A DNA stretch of 6,944 bases from Rhodospirillaceae bacterium. GTDB taxonomy: Bacteria; Pseudomonadota; Alphaproteobacteria; UBA8366. The stretch covers positions 1 through 6,944 of the forward strand of contig PBCW01000004.1 of assembly GCA_002718015.1 (NCBI GenBank). The letters run 5' to 3'. The notes under the pieces were generated by a model. It saw only the letters and a list, made by a program, of their open reading frames with translations, ran no database searches and was not told the origin of the DNA. Positions 1-5,500 of the stretch are shown here, piece after piece (position 1 is the first letter of the stretch; each line of letters starts with the position of its first letter). The position numbers were made by a program, and so were the translations under genes.

Positions 1-318
1 TGCAGTTCTAAACCTTTCGCCCCACTGATAATAGCAAGAAGCCCGCAGATGAAATAGAGCGGCTGTTATATTGTGACCTTTTTCTTCGCTACTTTCTGCC
101 CTCGCCTTGAGCTCATCACCTAGCCCTTTCCAAGCGAAAAACCAAGCTTCATCGTCTCCTAACTTATTACTCAATTTTCTTGCTGTTCTATCGATTTCAC
201 CCATGTCACTAGCACCAACTACAGAGGTCCCAAGCATCCCACCGATTGCAGCAGACCATCTGTAATCATCTGGAAAGTACGTGAACCATTCTGTTGTTTT
301 AGGTTTAATACCATTCAT
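1..318 (-). CDS. Alpha/beta-hydrolase, FrsA / DHPON-hydrolase-like, N-terminal part only (runs off the left edge)
   Basis: Read on the minus strand from ATG at 318, an uninterrupted 106-codon frame leaves the window at base 1. A strong Shine-Dalgarno GGGAGG (complement of 325-330) lies 6 nt before the ATG. The visible part is a mostly helical N-terminal region beginning MNGIKPKTTEWF, with W63, an A/E-rich helix, then the pattern G-x-x-x-T-A (G81, T85, A86) and RASCYYQWG. This tryptophan, G-TA and tyrosine-rich pattern resembles the helical cap region of FrsA-like esterases and 2,6-dihydroxypseudooxynicotine hydrolase, which cleaves a C-C bond beside a ketone in nicotine breakdown. The catalytic Ser-Asp-His domain lies outside the window, so activity is not shown. 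It is the last visible gene of the leftward run, 43 bp after the crotonase gene. It shares its motif with the partial gene at 6715-6944. Confidence 0.7.
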   Translation of the reverse strand, partial: MNGIKPKTTEWFTYFPDDYRWSAAIGGMLGTSVVGASDMGEIDRTARKLSNKLGDDEAWFFAWKGLGDELKARAESSEEKGHNITAALFHLRASCYYQWGERFRTA

Positions 319-361
319 TGAGAACCTCCCAACACATTCTGGCTGTAAGTCGGTAAAAATG

Positions 362-1216
362 TTATTTTTTCATATTGTCATCGTTATAAAGTCCTGTCAG
401 ATATTGTTTTACCTCAGTAGCGTTGCGCTCTCTAAACTTTTGGAAATCAGGTTTTCTTTTCTCGAGGAATGCATGCATTCCTTCAAGTGATTCTTCAGAG
501 CCCCAAACGTGAGCCAGTAACTCCATTCCATGTTGCCATGATGCGTACAGCTCGTCAGATTCGGCATTTAATGATTTTTTTGTCTGACGCAAGGTCTGAC
601 CACTATGACTATTAATCTTTTTAACCCACGCTAGTGTTTCTTCATATAATTTATCCTGCGGGACACATTTATTTATAAGGCCAACTCTTTCGGCCTCTTC
701 TGCCTTAAATGACCTGGCCAAGAAAATCATCTCACGCGCTAAGCGCTCCCCAACAATACGTGGCAGATATTGAGTCGCTCCAACAGTAGGGCATGCTCCA
801 ACACGTGCGCCAGTTTGCCCAAGTGTTGCATTTTCAGATGCAATTACAAGGTCACACCAAAGTGCAAGCTCATGACCACCCCCCATACACCAACCATTTA
901 CCATCGCTATCACCGGAACAGCAACACCGCGAATGGCCATTGCAAGGCCAAGCATACGATCATTCCAGTGAGCAGCATTCACCCAGTTAAGTCTTTTCAT
1001 CGCATAGAAATCACCCCCAGCTGAGAATGCTTGGTCCCCTGCACCAGTAATTACTATACAAGAAATAGATGGGTCATTTCTTGTATCCAAAACCGCTTCA
1101 CGCAACTCATCAAGTGTTTGCTCACGAAAAGCATTTCTAACCTCTGGTCTGTTTATTGTGATCCAAGCTGCACTCTCTTTTACCTCTACAAGAATTTCTT
1201 TATAATCAGTTTTCAT
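362..1216 (-). CDS. Enoyl-CoA hydratase/isomerase (crotonase) family protein, MenB/BadI-like
   Basis: This is a complete 284-residue crotonase-fold protein that should act on an acyl-CoA in the cytoplasm. The oxyanion-hole segments are visible: SAGGDF (65-70, G67) and CMGGGHELALWCD (110-122, G113). Glu116 sits at the position of catalytic Glu144 of rat crotonase. The second crotonase acid (Glu164) is replaced by Gly136 within GQTGARVG. The GQTG form and the C-terminal EKRKPDFQKF are typical of 1,4-dihydroxynaphthoyl-CoA synthase (MenB) and 2-ketocyclohexanecarboxyl-CoA hydrolase (BadI), which close or open rings of beta-keto acyl-CoAs. However, the loop after it (ACPTVGATQYLPR) follows the ordinary hydratase pattern and lacks the Ser/Asp of MenB. 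No other menaquinone gene is near, so MenB itself is unlikely; a BadI-like hydrolase or hydratase role is inferred. The ATG start has AAGG 9 nt upstream. The upstream VOC gene ends 13 bp away, implying cotranscription. Confidence 0.88.
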   Translation of the reverse strand: MKTDYKEILVEVKESAAWITINRPEVRNAFREQTLDELREAVLDTRNDPSISCIVITGAGDQAFSAGGDFYAMKRLNWVNAAHWNDRMLGLAMAIRGVAVPVIAMVNGWCMGGGHELALWCDLVIASENATLGQTGARVGACPTVGATQYLPRIVGERLAREMIFLARSFKAEEAERVGLINKCVPQDKLYEETLAWVKKINSHSGQTLRQTKKSLNAESDELYASWQHGMELLAHVWGSEESLEGMHAFLEKRKPDFQKFRERNATEVKQYLTGLYNDDNMKK

Positions 1217-1229
1217 TTGTTATACCTTT

Positions 1230-1658
1230 TCATTTTTTGCTTTCGACGATTTCGACTAAAATATTACTGGTGTCAGACGGGTGTAAAAAAAACATTTTTT
1301 GACCATGATGACCCACGCCAGGCTCTCCTAGAGTCCTCATTTCATTGTCTTTAACGGATTTAGCTGAAGCTTCAGCATCTGTAGTGACTGCACAGAAATG
1401 ATGCATCGCGCCTTTCGGATTACGCTCCAAAAATTTTGCTACAGGGCTTTTTTTGTTCAAAGGTTCAATTAACTCAATTTTTATATTCTCAAAATGGACA
1501 TATGCCATTCTTATTCCCTGCTCCAAAATGACTTTTGGCGGCGTTATTTCAGCGTCAAACATATTGGAATAGTGTTCCAAAACTGGTTCGATTTCAGGAA
1601 CCGCAATTGCAATATGATCCAGAATGTTTTTTGCAATTTTTTTCAACTTTTCCCCCAA
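1230..1658 (-). CDS. VOC-superfamily protein resembling methylmalonyl-CoA epimerase
   Basis: This is a 142-residue protein made of two beta-alpha-beta-beta-beta modules. Probable metal ligands are at the expected strand positions: H15 (LDHIAIAVP), E62 (IELIEP), H87 (MHHFCAV) and E136 (ILVEIVE). The signatures EQGIR, SPVAKFLERNPKG and FLHPSDTSN follow methylmalonyl-CoA epimerase (about 130-150 residues), which epimerises C2 of methylmalonyl-CoA. No methylmalonyl-CoA mutase or propionyl-CoA carboxylase gene is visible, so it may instead handle another branched acyl-CoA or be a different VOC lyase or isomerase. The start is TTG. TTG at 1658 has only a weak upstream GGGA. A second in-frame TTG at 1646 (codon 5) is preceded by GGGGGA 4 nt away and would give a protein starting four residues later, still before the first strand. 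The gene lies between the permease (49 bp) and the crotonase gene (13 bp). Confidence 0.82.
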   Translation of the reverse strand: MGEKLKKIAKNILDHIAIAVPEIEPVLEHYSNMFDAEITPPKVILEQGIRMAYVHFENIKIELIEPLNKKSPVAKFLERNPKGAMHHFCAVTTDAEASAKSVKDNEMRTLGEPGVGHHGQKMFFLHPSDTSNILVEIVESKK

Positions 1659-1707
1659 GCGAAGTCCCGCTACTTAAAAATATCGATAATTTCATGATTC
1701 GAAGTTA

Positions 1708-2445
1708 TTATGAATTGAAAATCAATGCAATGCCAAGAAAAAATAATACAGCGTAAGTAATGTGTCTAAAATAGATTTCTGAGACGATCTCGAATAATAA
1801 TATTCCCGCCTTTAATCCAATTGATAAAGGGATGGCCAGAGCAAGCCCAAGTGTTAGAAATTTTAAATCAAATCCTTCTATAAAAATAAAATAAGCAAAA
1901 AAGGAGAGTATTGTGCAAATTATAACAAGCTGAATATTGCCTTGAATCACATTTTTCTCAACTGGAGATGATAAAAAATAAATCCCGGTGAAAGGACCGG
2001 TGGGTACGCCAAAAAATCCTGAAAAAAGGCCTGTAACCCAGCCAAACCCAAGAGAGATGACCCTTGTCTGTGGCCCTGAATATCGCCATCCAGAGAACAA
2101 AATCAATGTACCCACAAGGATAAAAATACCCATATAAAATGTGATTTTCGTAATCTCATTATCGAACAAAAAATTCAACCCAATAAAAACGCCAACGCAC
2201 AATCCTAAGCTGTAAAATAGAGTTATACGCTTTTGAGAATATTTTAATGCCCTTCTAACTGTAAAAGAAGCACCTACTAGGCCTGAGAGTATGATCACGT
2301 TCATCGCAGCTATTGGTCCAAGTACTAACGTATAGCATGGCATCATGAATAAGGAACCTGCAAAGCCAGTGAATCCGCGAACAACGCCGCCAAGAAAGGC
2401 AATTAAAACACATAAAAGTAGAGTGGGTAATTCTAGCTCAAACAA
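1708..2445 (-). CDS. TauE/SafE family (DUF81) membrane permease
   Basis: This is a 245-residue, very hydrophobic protein with about eight predicted transmembrane segments (roughly 5-24, 34-60, 76-97, 103-119, 128-150, 166-190, 195-217 and 228-244). It shows the internal duplication of the TauE/SafE family: the first-half motif GGVVRGFTGFAGSLFMMP (19-36) is echoed by GWVTGLFSGFFGVPTGPF (135-152). Family members move sulfite, sulfoacetate, 3-sulfolactate or other small organic anions across the inner membrane; substrate and direction cannot be read here. The start is TTG with a weak GGA about 10 nt upstream. No ATG occurs before residue 34, which lies inside the first conserved repeat, so an ATG start would destroy the domain. 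It is the first gene of the leftward run, facing the divergent control region, so it probably serves uptake or efflux for the pathway encoded beside it. Confidence 0.85.
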   Translation of the reverse strand: MFELELPTLLLCVLIAFLGGVVRGFTGFAGSLFMMPCYTLVLGPIAAMNVIILSGLVGASFTVRRALKYSQKRITLFYSLGLCVGVFIGLNFLFDNEITKITFYMGIFILVGTLILFSGWRYSGPQTRVISLGFGWVTGLFSGFFGVPTGPFTGIYFLSSPVEKNVIQGNIQLVIICTILSFFAYFIFIEGFDLKFLTLGLALAIPLSIGLKAGILLFEIVSEIYFRHITYAVLFFLGIALIFNS

Positions 2446-2537
2446 TTTTTAAAATCCGATAAGATATATCTCTAGCAATAATATTTTTCCGTCATTATCA
2501 TTGCTTATATCGTGTGGAACATTTTATTAATAGTTGT

Positions 2538-2576
2538 TTTTTATGATAAAGGTAGCTTAGCATTTTATCATAAAAA
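2538..2576. repeat. 13-bp perfect inverted repeat built from two TTTATSATAAA boxes (candidate operator)
   Basis: The left arm TTTTTATGATAAA (2538-2550) and the right arm TTTATCATAAAAA (2564-2576) are exact reverse complements separated by 13 nt. Each arm is itself nearly palindromic (TTTATGATAAA at 2540-2550, TTTATCATAAA at 2564-2574), with box centres 24 bp apart. That arrangement fits paired sites for a dimeric regulator about two helical turns apart. It sits between the two divergent genes. As a terminator it would be poor, because the stem is nearly all A-T. The regulator is not encoded in the window. Confidence 0.5.
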
Positions 2577-2596
2577 TCAATTAATTCTAAATGCAT

Positions 2597-2623
2597 TTGA
2601 TATTCTCAATATTGAAATATACC
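2597..2623 (+). promoter_or_regulatory. Tentative sigma-70-like promoter for the rightward run
   Basis: TTGATA (2597-2602) resembles a -35 box and TATACC (2618-2623) a -10 box, with a short 15-bp spacer. Transcription would begin about 20 nt before the cyclase start codon, just downstream of the inverted repeat. The spacing is below optimum and the region is AT-rich enough to give chance matches, so this is only a candidate. Confidence 0.22.
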
Positions 2624-2642
2624 AAATTAATTATGACTTTAT

Positions 2643-2649
2643 GGGGGGA
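2643..2649 (+). promoter_or_regulatory. Ribosome binding site that fixes the cyclase-family start
   Basis: A GGGGGGA run ends 3 nt before ATG 2653. The in-frame ATG at 2641 overlaps this run and has no purine-rich site of its own, and the still earlier in-frame GTG at 2512 also lacks one. The start is therefore placed at 2653. Confidence 0.6.
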
Positions 2650-2652
2650 ATA

Positions 2653-3624
2653 ATGACAAGGAAACTAATTACCAGAAACGATTTAACAATAGCTGCCGAA
2701 AAATATAAGAATTGGGGAAAATGGGGGCCAAATGACGAAATCGGTACCTTAAACTACACCTCGGCGAACGATATTGTTGAGGCAGCAAAGCTCGTTAATC
2801 AAGGAAAAGTAATCTCTCTTGCCCTTAATTTTGATTCCAATGGCCCACAGGGCGCAAAATCAAAATATCAATCACTTGGGAGAATAAACCCACTTCATAC
2901 GATGCTGCGAACGGGTACAGACGCGTATTCTGGCGTTCTTGACCAGCGAGGGATTCGCGCAGCAGACGATATGATTGTTATGCCATTGCAGTCTGGAACC
3001 CAGTGGGACGGCCTCGGACATATATTTTATGAAAATTTCATGTGGAATGGCTATGATTGTAGAGAAGTAACCTCCGCTGGAGCACAGAAGTGTGGCATCG
3101 AGAAAACAAAGAGTAAAATGGTCGGGCGCGGCGTTTTATTAGATGTGCCAAGAGAGATGGGTATTGAGCGATTAGAGGATGGTTACGGAATCACATGCGA
3201 TGATCTGAATAGGGCAGCAAAATCACAACAAGTTGAAATAAAGCGTGGGGACTATGTAATTGTGCGCACTGGCCAGATGGAAGAAATGCTAGAAAATGGA
3301 AATTGGGATGGCTATCCTGGAGGTGACGCGCCGGGGTTTGCTTTTGAGACATTAGAATGGCTACAAGCAAAAGAAATAGCAGCTATTGCCTCAGATACTT
3401 GGGGTTGTGAGGTACGCCCCAACGAATCCGTAGAAGGCATCAATCAACCATGGCACTGGATTACAATCCCTATTATGGGAATTACGATGGGAGAAATATT
3501 TTCTCTTGGCGAGCTGGCAACTGATTGCGCTTCAGACGGGATTTATGAATTTATGTTTGTTGCACCAGCCTTGCCCATTACCGGTGCTGTCGGGTCGCCT
3601 ACGAACCCACTTGCTATAAAATAA
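2653..3624 (+). CDS. Cyclase family protein (kynurenine-formamidase-like metal hydrolase)
   Basis: This is a 323-residue soluble protein of the cyclase / KynB-like family (COG1878), whose members hydrolyse amides, lactones or ring ketones using divalent metal. The classical metal motif HxGTHxDxxxH appears here as QSGTQWDGLGH (113-123). Both leading histidines are glutamines (Q113, Q117), while D119 and H123 are kept. The later ligands are recognisable as H268 (QPWHWITIP) and E281 (GITMGEIFSL). The N-terminal WGKWGPNDEIGTLNY and SDTWGCEVRPNE (247-258) fit a longer subfamily distinct from the roughly 210-residue kynurenine formamidases. Kynurenine breakdown is therefore not supported; a hydrolase or ring-opening role on a cyclic intermediate is inferred. 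It is the first gene of the rightward run, with a 156-bp gap to the ThDP enzyme. Confidence 0.85.
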   Translation: MTRKLITRNDLTIAAEKYKNWGKWGPNDEIGTLNYTSANDIVEAAKLVNQGKVISLALNFDSNGPQGAKSKYQSLGRINPLHTMLRTGTDAYSGVLDQRGIRAADDMIVMPLQSGTQWDGLGHIFYENFMWNGYDCREVTSAGAQKCGIEKTKSKMVGRGVLLDVPREMGIERLEDGYGITCDDLNRAAKSQQVEIKRGDYVIVRTGQMEEMLENGNWDGYPGGDAPGFAFETLEWLQAKEIAAIASDTWGCEVRPNESVEGINQPWHWITIPIMGITMGEIFSLGELATDCASDGIYEFMFVAPALPITGAVGSPTNPLAIK

Positions 3625-3780
3625 ACAAATAGTGAAGAAATATTGTTGGGATGAAGGGTAAGCTCTTTATAGAAAAATTTGACATTTTTTTTTAAATAAA
3701 AGAGCGTTCAGCCCTAAAGGTACTCAATTCAACGAATGCGTTGTTAAAATGGCCTTGATAATTGTAATGGAACCTTAAAA
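3625..3780 (+). other. 156-bp non-coding gap between the cyclase-family and ThDP-enzyme genes
   Basis: This is the longest gap inside the rightward run. It contains a perfect -35-like TTGACA (3679-3684) followed by a T-tract, but no -10 at the right distance. A small hairpin CAACG-AATG-CGTTG (3730-3743) lacks the GC stem and T-run of an intrinsic terminator. The ThDP gene has only a weak site, GGA, 9 nt before its ATG. A separate promoter or an mRNA-processing site is possible; nothing definite can be called. Confidence 0.4.
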
Positions 3781-5457
3781 ATGAAAAAACAAACTGGTGC
3801 AGTTATATTAGCAGAATTACTCAAAGCTTATGGGATCACACATATTTTTATGGTTCCAGCGGTCTTAAGAAGAACAATGGTGGAAATTGAGAAAAAAACA
3901 AATATCAAAAGATTACATGTTCATTCTGAAAAATCAGCTGCATACATGGCAGATGGTTATGCGCGAGCATCTGGAAAGCCTGCTATATGCATGGCGCAGG
4001 TAATTGGTGCCTTGAATATAGCAGCAGGGTTGCGGGACGCATTTCTGGCACATTCTCCTGTTATCGCTATTACAGGTGGTAGAGAACCAAAAACAAAATT
4101 TAAGAAGGTTTACCAAGAAGTAGATGATATGCCTGCATTCGAGCCTGTAACAAAATTGAACGCAACGATAGATGATGTTAGCCGGATTCCTGATATGATT
4201 GACCAAGCGTTTCGGGTTTCAACCTCTGGCTCACCAGGTCCTGCGCACTTACAATTAAGGGGTAATGAAGCCCAGATAGATTTAGAGGAATTCGAATTTG
4301 AAAGTAATTTCAGAATATCAGATACACAAATTCCGCCTCATCGCCCGATTTGTAACGATACAATATTGAACAAGGCATTAGGCACCATTCAATTAGCGAA
4401 GAGGCCAATTATTGTGGCTGGCGGCGGTGCAAAGCACTCACAATGCTCACAGGAATTAATAGAATTTGCAGAAAAGTTGAATATACCAGTTGCAACTTCT
4501 TTAAATGGAAAAGATTTAATTCATTCAACGCATCCTCTTTCATGTGGTGTGGTTGGAACTTATTCAAGAGAATCTGCAAATCTCAGTGTGAAAGCCGCTG
4601 ACCTTGTTATTTTTGTTGGGTCTGAAACAAGCTCGATGACAACCCATTTCTGGACCGTGCCAGACGAAAAATCCAGAGTTATTCAGATAGATTTAGAACC
4701 TGAAAATCTTGGCAGAAACTACCTTCTTGAAGTTGCAATCCAGGGTGATGCAAAAGCAATCTTAGCAAGAATGAAAGAGCTCGCATTTGCGCTTACAAAC
4801 CCCGATCGCACTGGCTGGCTTGAGCATATCTCTAAGCTGAGGCGGGATTGGTATGACAAATATAAATCTTTAATGGAAAGCGATTCCAATCCAATAAGGC
4901 CAGAAAGATTATGCAAAGAGCTTAGTGATAACGTGCCAGATAATGCTGTCATTGTCGTAGATACAGGTCATGCTGGTATGTGGATGGGTGGAATGTTTGA
5001 CCTTCAGCATCCAAAACAAAATTACATTAGAAGCGCTGGCCATCTTGGCTGGGCTTTTCCAGCATCACTCGGTGCAAAATGTGCCCTGCCAGATAGAGCT
5101 GTGATTTGCTTTACTGGAGATGCTGGGTTTTGGTACCATATTGCTGAAATCGAAGTGGCCGTAAGATGGAACATTGGTGTAGTTGTTATTGTGAATAATA
5201 ACAGTGGAGGAAACCAATCAAAACGTGGCTTTGACAGAGCCTACGGTGGAGAACAAACACCTGAAGGTCGCCAAATGTGGACTTTTAATAATGTAAATTT
5301 TGCAGAAATCGCTCAAAATATTGGGGCTGTTGGTCTTAGAGTGGAAAGAGCAGAAAATATCCAAACTACGATTAAAAAAGCATTACAACTAAACAAACCA
5401 GTAATAATTGATGTTGTGACTGACATCGATGCATTAGCACCTCTGGCAGTTAACTAG
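3781..5457 (+). CDS. Thiamine-diphosphate-dependent enzyme, acetolactate synthase large-subunit-like
   Basis: This 558-residue protein has the three domains of the acetolactate synthase / pyruvate-decarboxylase-like family: Pyr domain (about 5-170), central domain (about 195-330; IIVAGGGAKHS near 210) and PP domain (about 380-545). Glu50 in HSEKSAAYMADGYAR is the acid that activates the ThDP aminopyrimidine. The metal-diphosphate motif is GDAGF (446-450) ending at NNN (472-474), 25-26 residues after D447. Two loops differ from true acetolactate synthases: the usual VPGG near residue 26 reads VPAVLRR, and the GPGATN loop reads VIGALN (74-79). No small regulatory subunit is adjacent, and the neighbours are catabolic, so isoleucine/valine synthesis is unlikely. 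A lyase, decarboxylase or C-C hydrolase acting on a 2-oxo or 1,2-diketone intermediate is inferred; the substrate is unknown. The start is ATG, and the OsmC-like gene follows after 43 bp. Confidence 0.88.
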   Translation: MKKQTGAVILAELLKAYGITHIFMVPAVLRRTMVEIEKKTNIKRLHVHSEKSAAYMADGYARASGKPAICMAQVIGALNIAAGLRDAFLAHSPVIAITGGREPKTKFKKVYQEVDDMPAFEPVTKLNATIDDVSRIPDMIDQAFRVSTSGSPGPAHLQLRGNEAQIDLEEFEFESNFRISDTQIPPHRPICNDTILNKALGTIQLAKRPIIVAGGGAKHSQCSQELIEFAEKLNIPVATSLNGKDLIHSTHPLSCGVVGTYSRESANLSVKAADLVIFVGSETSSMTTHFWTVPDEKSRVIQIDLEPENLGRNYLLEVAIQGDAKAILARMKELAFALTNPDRTGWLEHISKLRRDWYDKYKSLMESDSNPIRPERLCKELSDNVPDNAVIVVDTGHAGMWMGGMFDLQHPKQNYIRSAGHLGWAFPASLGAKCALPDRAVICFTGDAGFWYHIAEIEVAVRWNIGVVVIVNNNSGGNQSKRGFDRAYGGEQTPEGRQMWTFNNVNFAEIAQNIGAVGLRVERAENIQTTIKKALQLNKPVIIDVVTDIDALAPLAVN

Positions 5458-5487
5458 CATAAACTAAATAAAGTTATCACTAAACAT

Positions 5488-5493
5488 AAAGGA
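5488..5493 (+). promoter_or_regulatory. Ribosome binding site supporting the GTG start of the OsmC-like gene
   Basis: AAAGGA lies 7 nt before GTG 5501. No in-frame ATG occurs near the conserved N-terminus, so this site decides the start. Confidence 0.6.
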
Positions 5494-5500
5494 AAATTTT

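Larger units (their letters stand above)
2446..2652. promoter_or_regulatory. Divergent intergenic control region
   Basis: These 207 very AT-rich bases separate the start codons of the permease (minus) and the cyclase-family gene (plus), so promoters for both runs must lie here. It holds the TTTATSATAAA inverted repeat (2538-2576) and two perfect 10-bp palindromes, AGATATATCT (2462-2471) and TCAATATTGA (2606-2615). A weaker inverted pair, GCAAT/ATTGC, brackets 2475-2504. No convincing minus-strand promoter can be picked; TATTAT, reading leftward near 2480-2485, is the best -10 candidate but has no good -35. An open frame continues upstream of the cyclase ATG to 2512, but it is AT-rich readthrough without family similarity. 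Confidence 0.7.

Noticed and set aside
281..490. 69-codon plus-strand frame
   Set aside because: It overlaps the starts and ends of two real minus-strand genes and shows no protein signature.
770..1024. Plus-strand open frames of 65-107 codons over 770-1354
   Set aside because: They lie antisense to the clear crotonase and VOC genes, have no recognisable domain and no convincing ribosome sites.
362..1216. MenB (menaquinone biosynthesis)
   Set aside because: The MenB-specific Ser/Asp loop is missing and no other men gene is present.
2512..2652. N-terminal extension of the cyclase-family gene from GTG 2512
   Set aside because: The 47 added residues have no family similarity, are coded by very AT-rich DNA containing the inverted repeat, and the GTG lacks a ribosome site. 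ATG 2653 has a strong GGGGGGA.
3679..3702. Promoter at TTGACA 3679
   Set aside because: The -35 match is perfect, but the only -10-like hexamer (TAAAAG, 3697) is 12 bp away and nothing suitable occurs at 16-18 bp.
3730..3743. Intrinsic terminator after the cyclase-family gene
   Set aside because: The 5-bp stem CAACG/CGTTG has no following T-run and is too weak.
3934..4206. Minus-strand frames inside the ThDP, OsmC-like and VOC regions (3934-4206, 4719-4952, 5893-6108, 6062-6259) and plus-strand frames at 1494-1756
   Set aside because: They are shadows of strongly supported genes on the other strand, without motifs.
3781..5457. Sulfoacetaldehyde acetyltransferase (Xsc), suggested by the nearby TauE-like permease
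   Set aside because: No pta or other sulfonate gene is visible, and the N-terminal loops do not resemble Xsc as I remember it. It is left as an ALS-like enzyme of unknown substrate.
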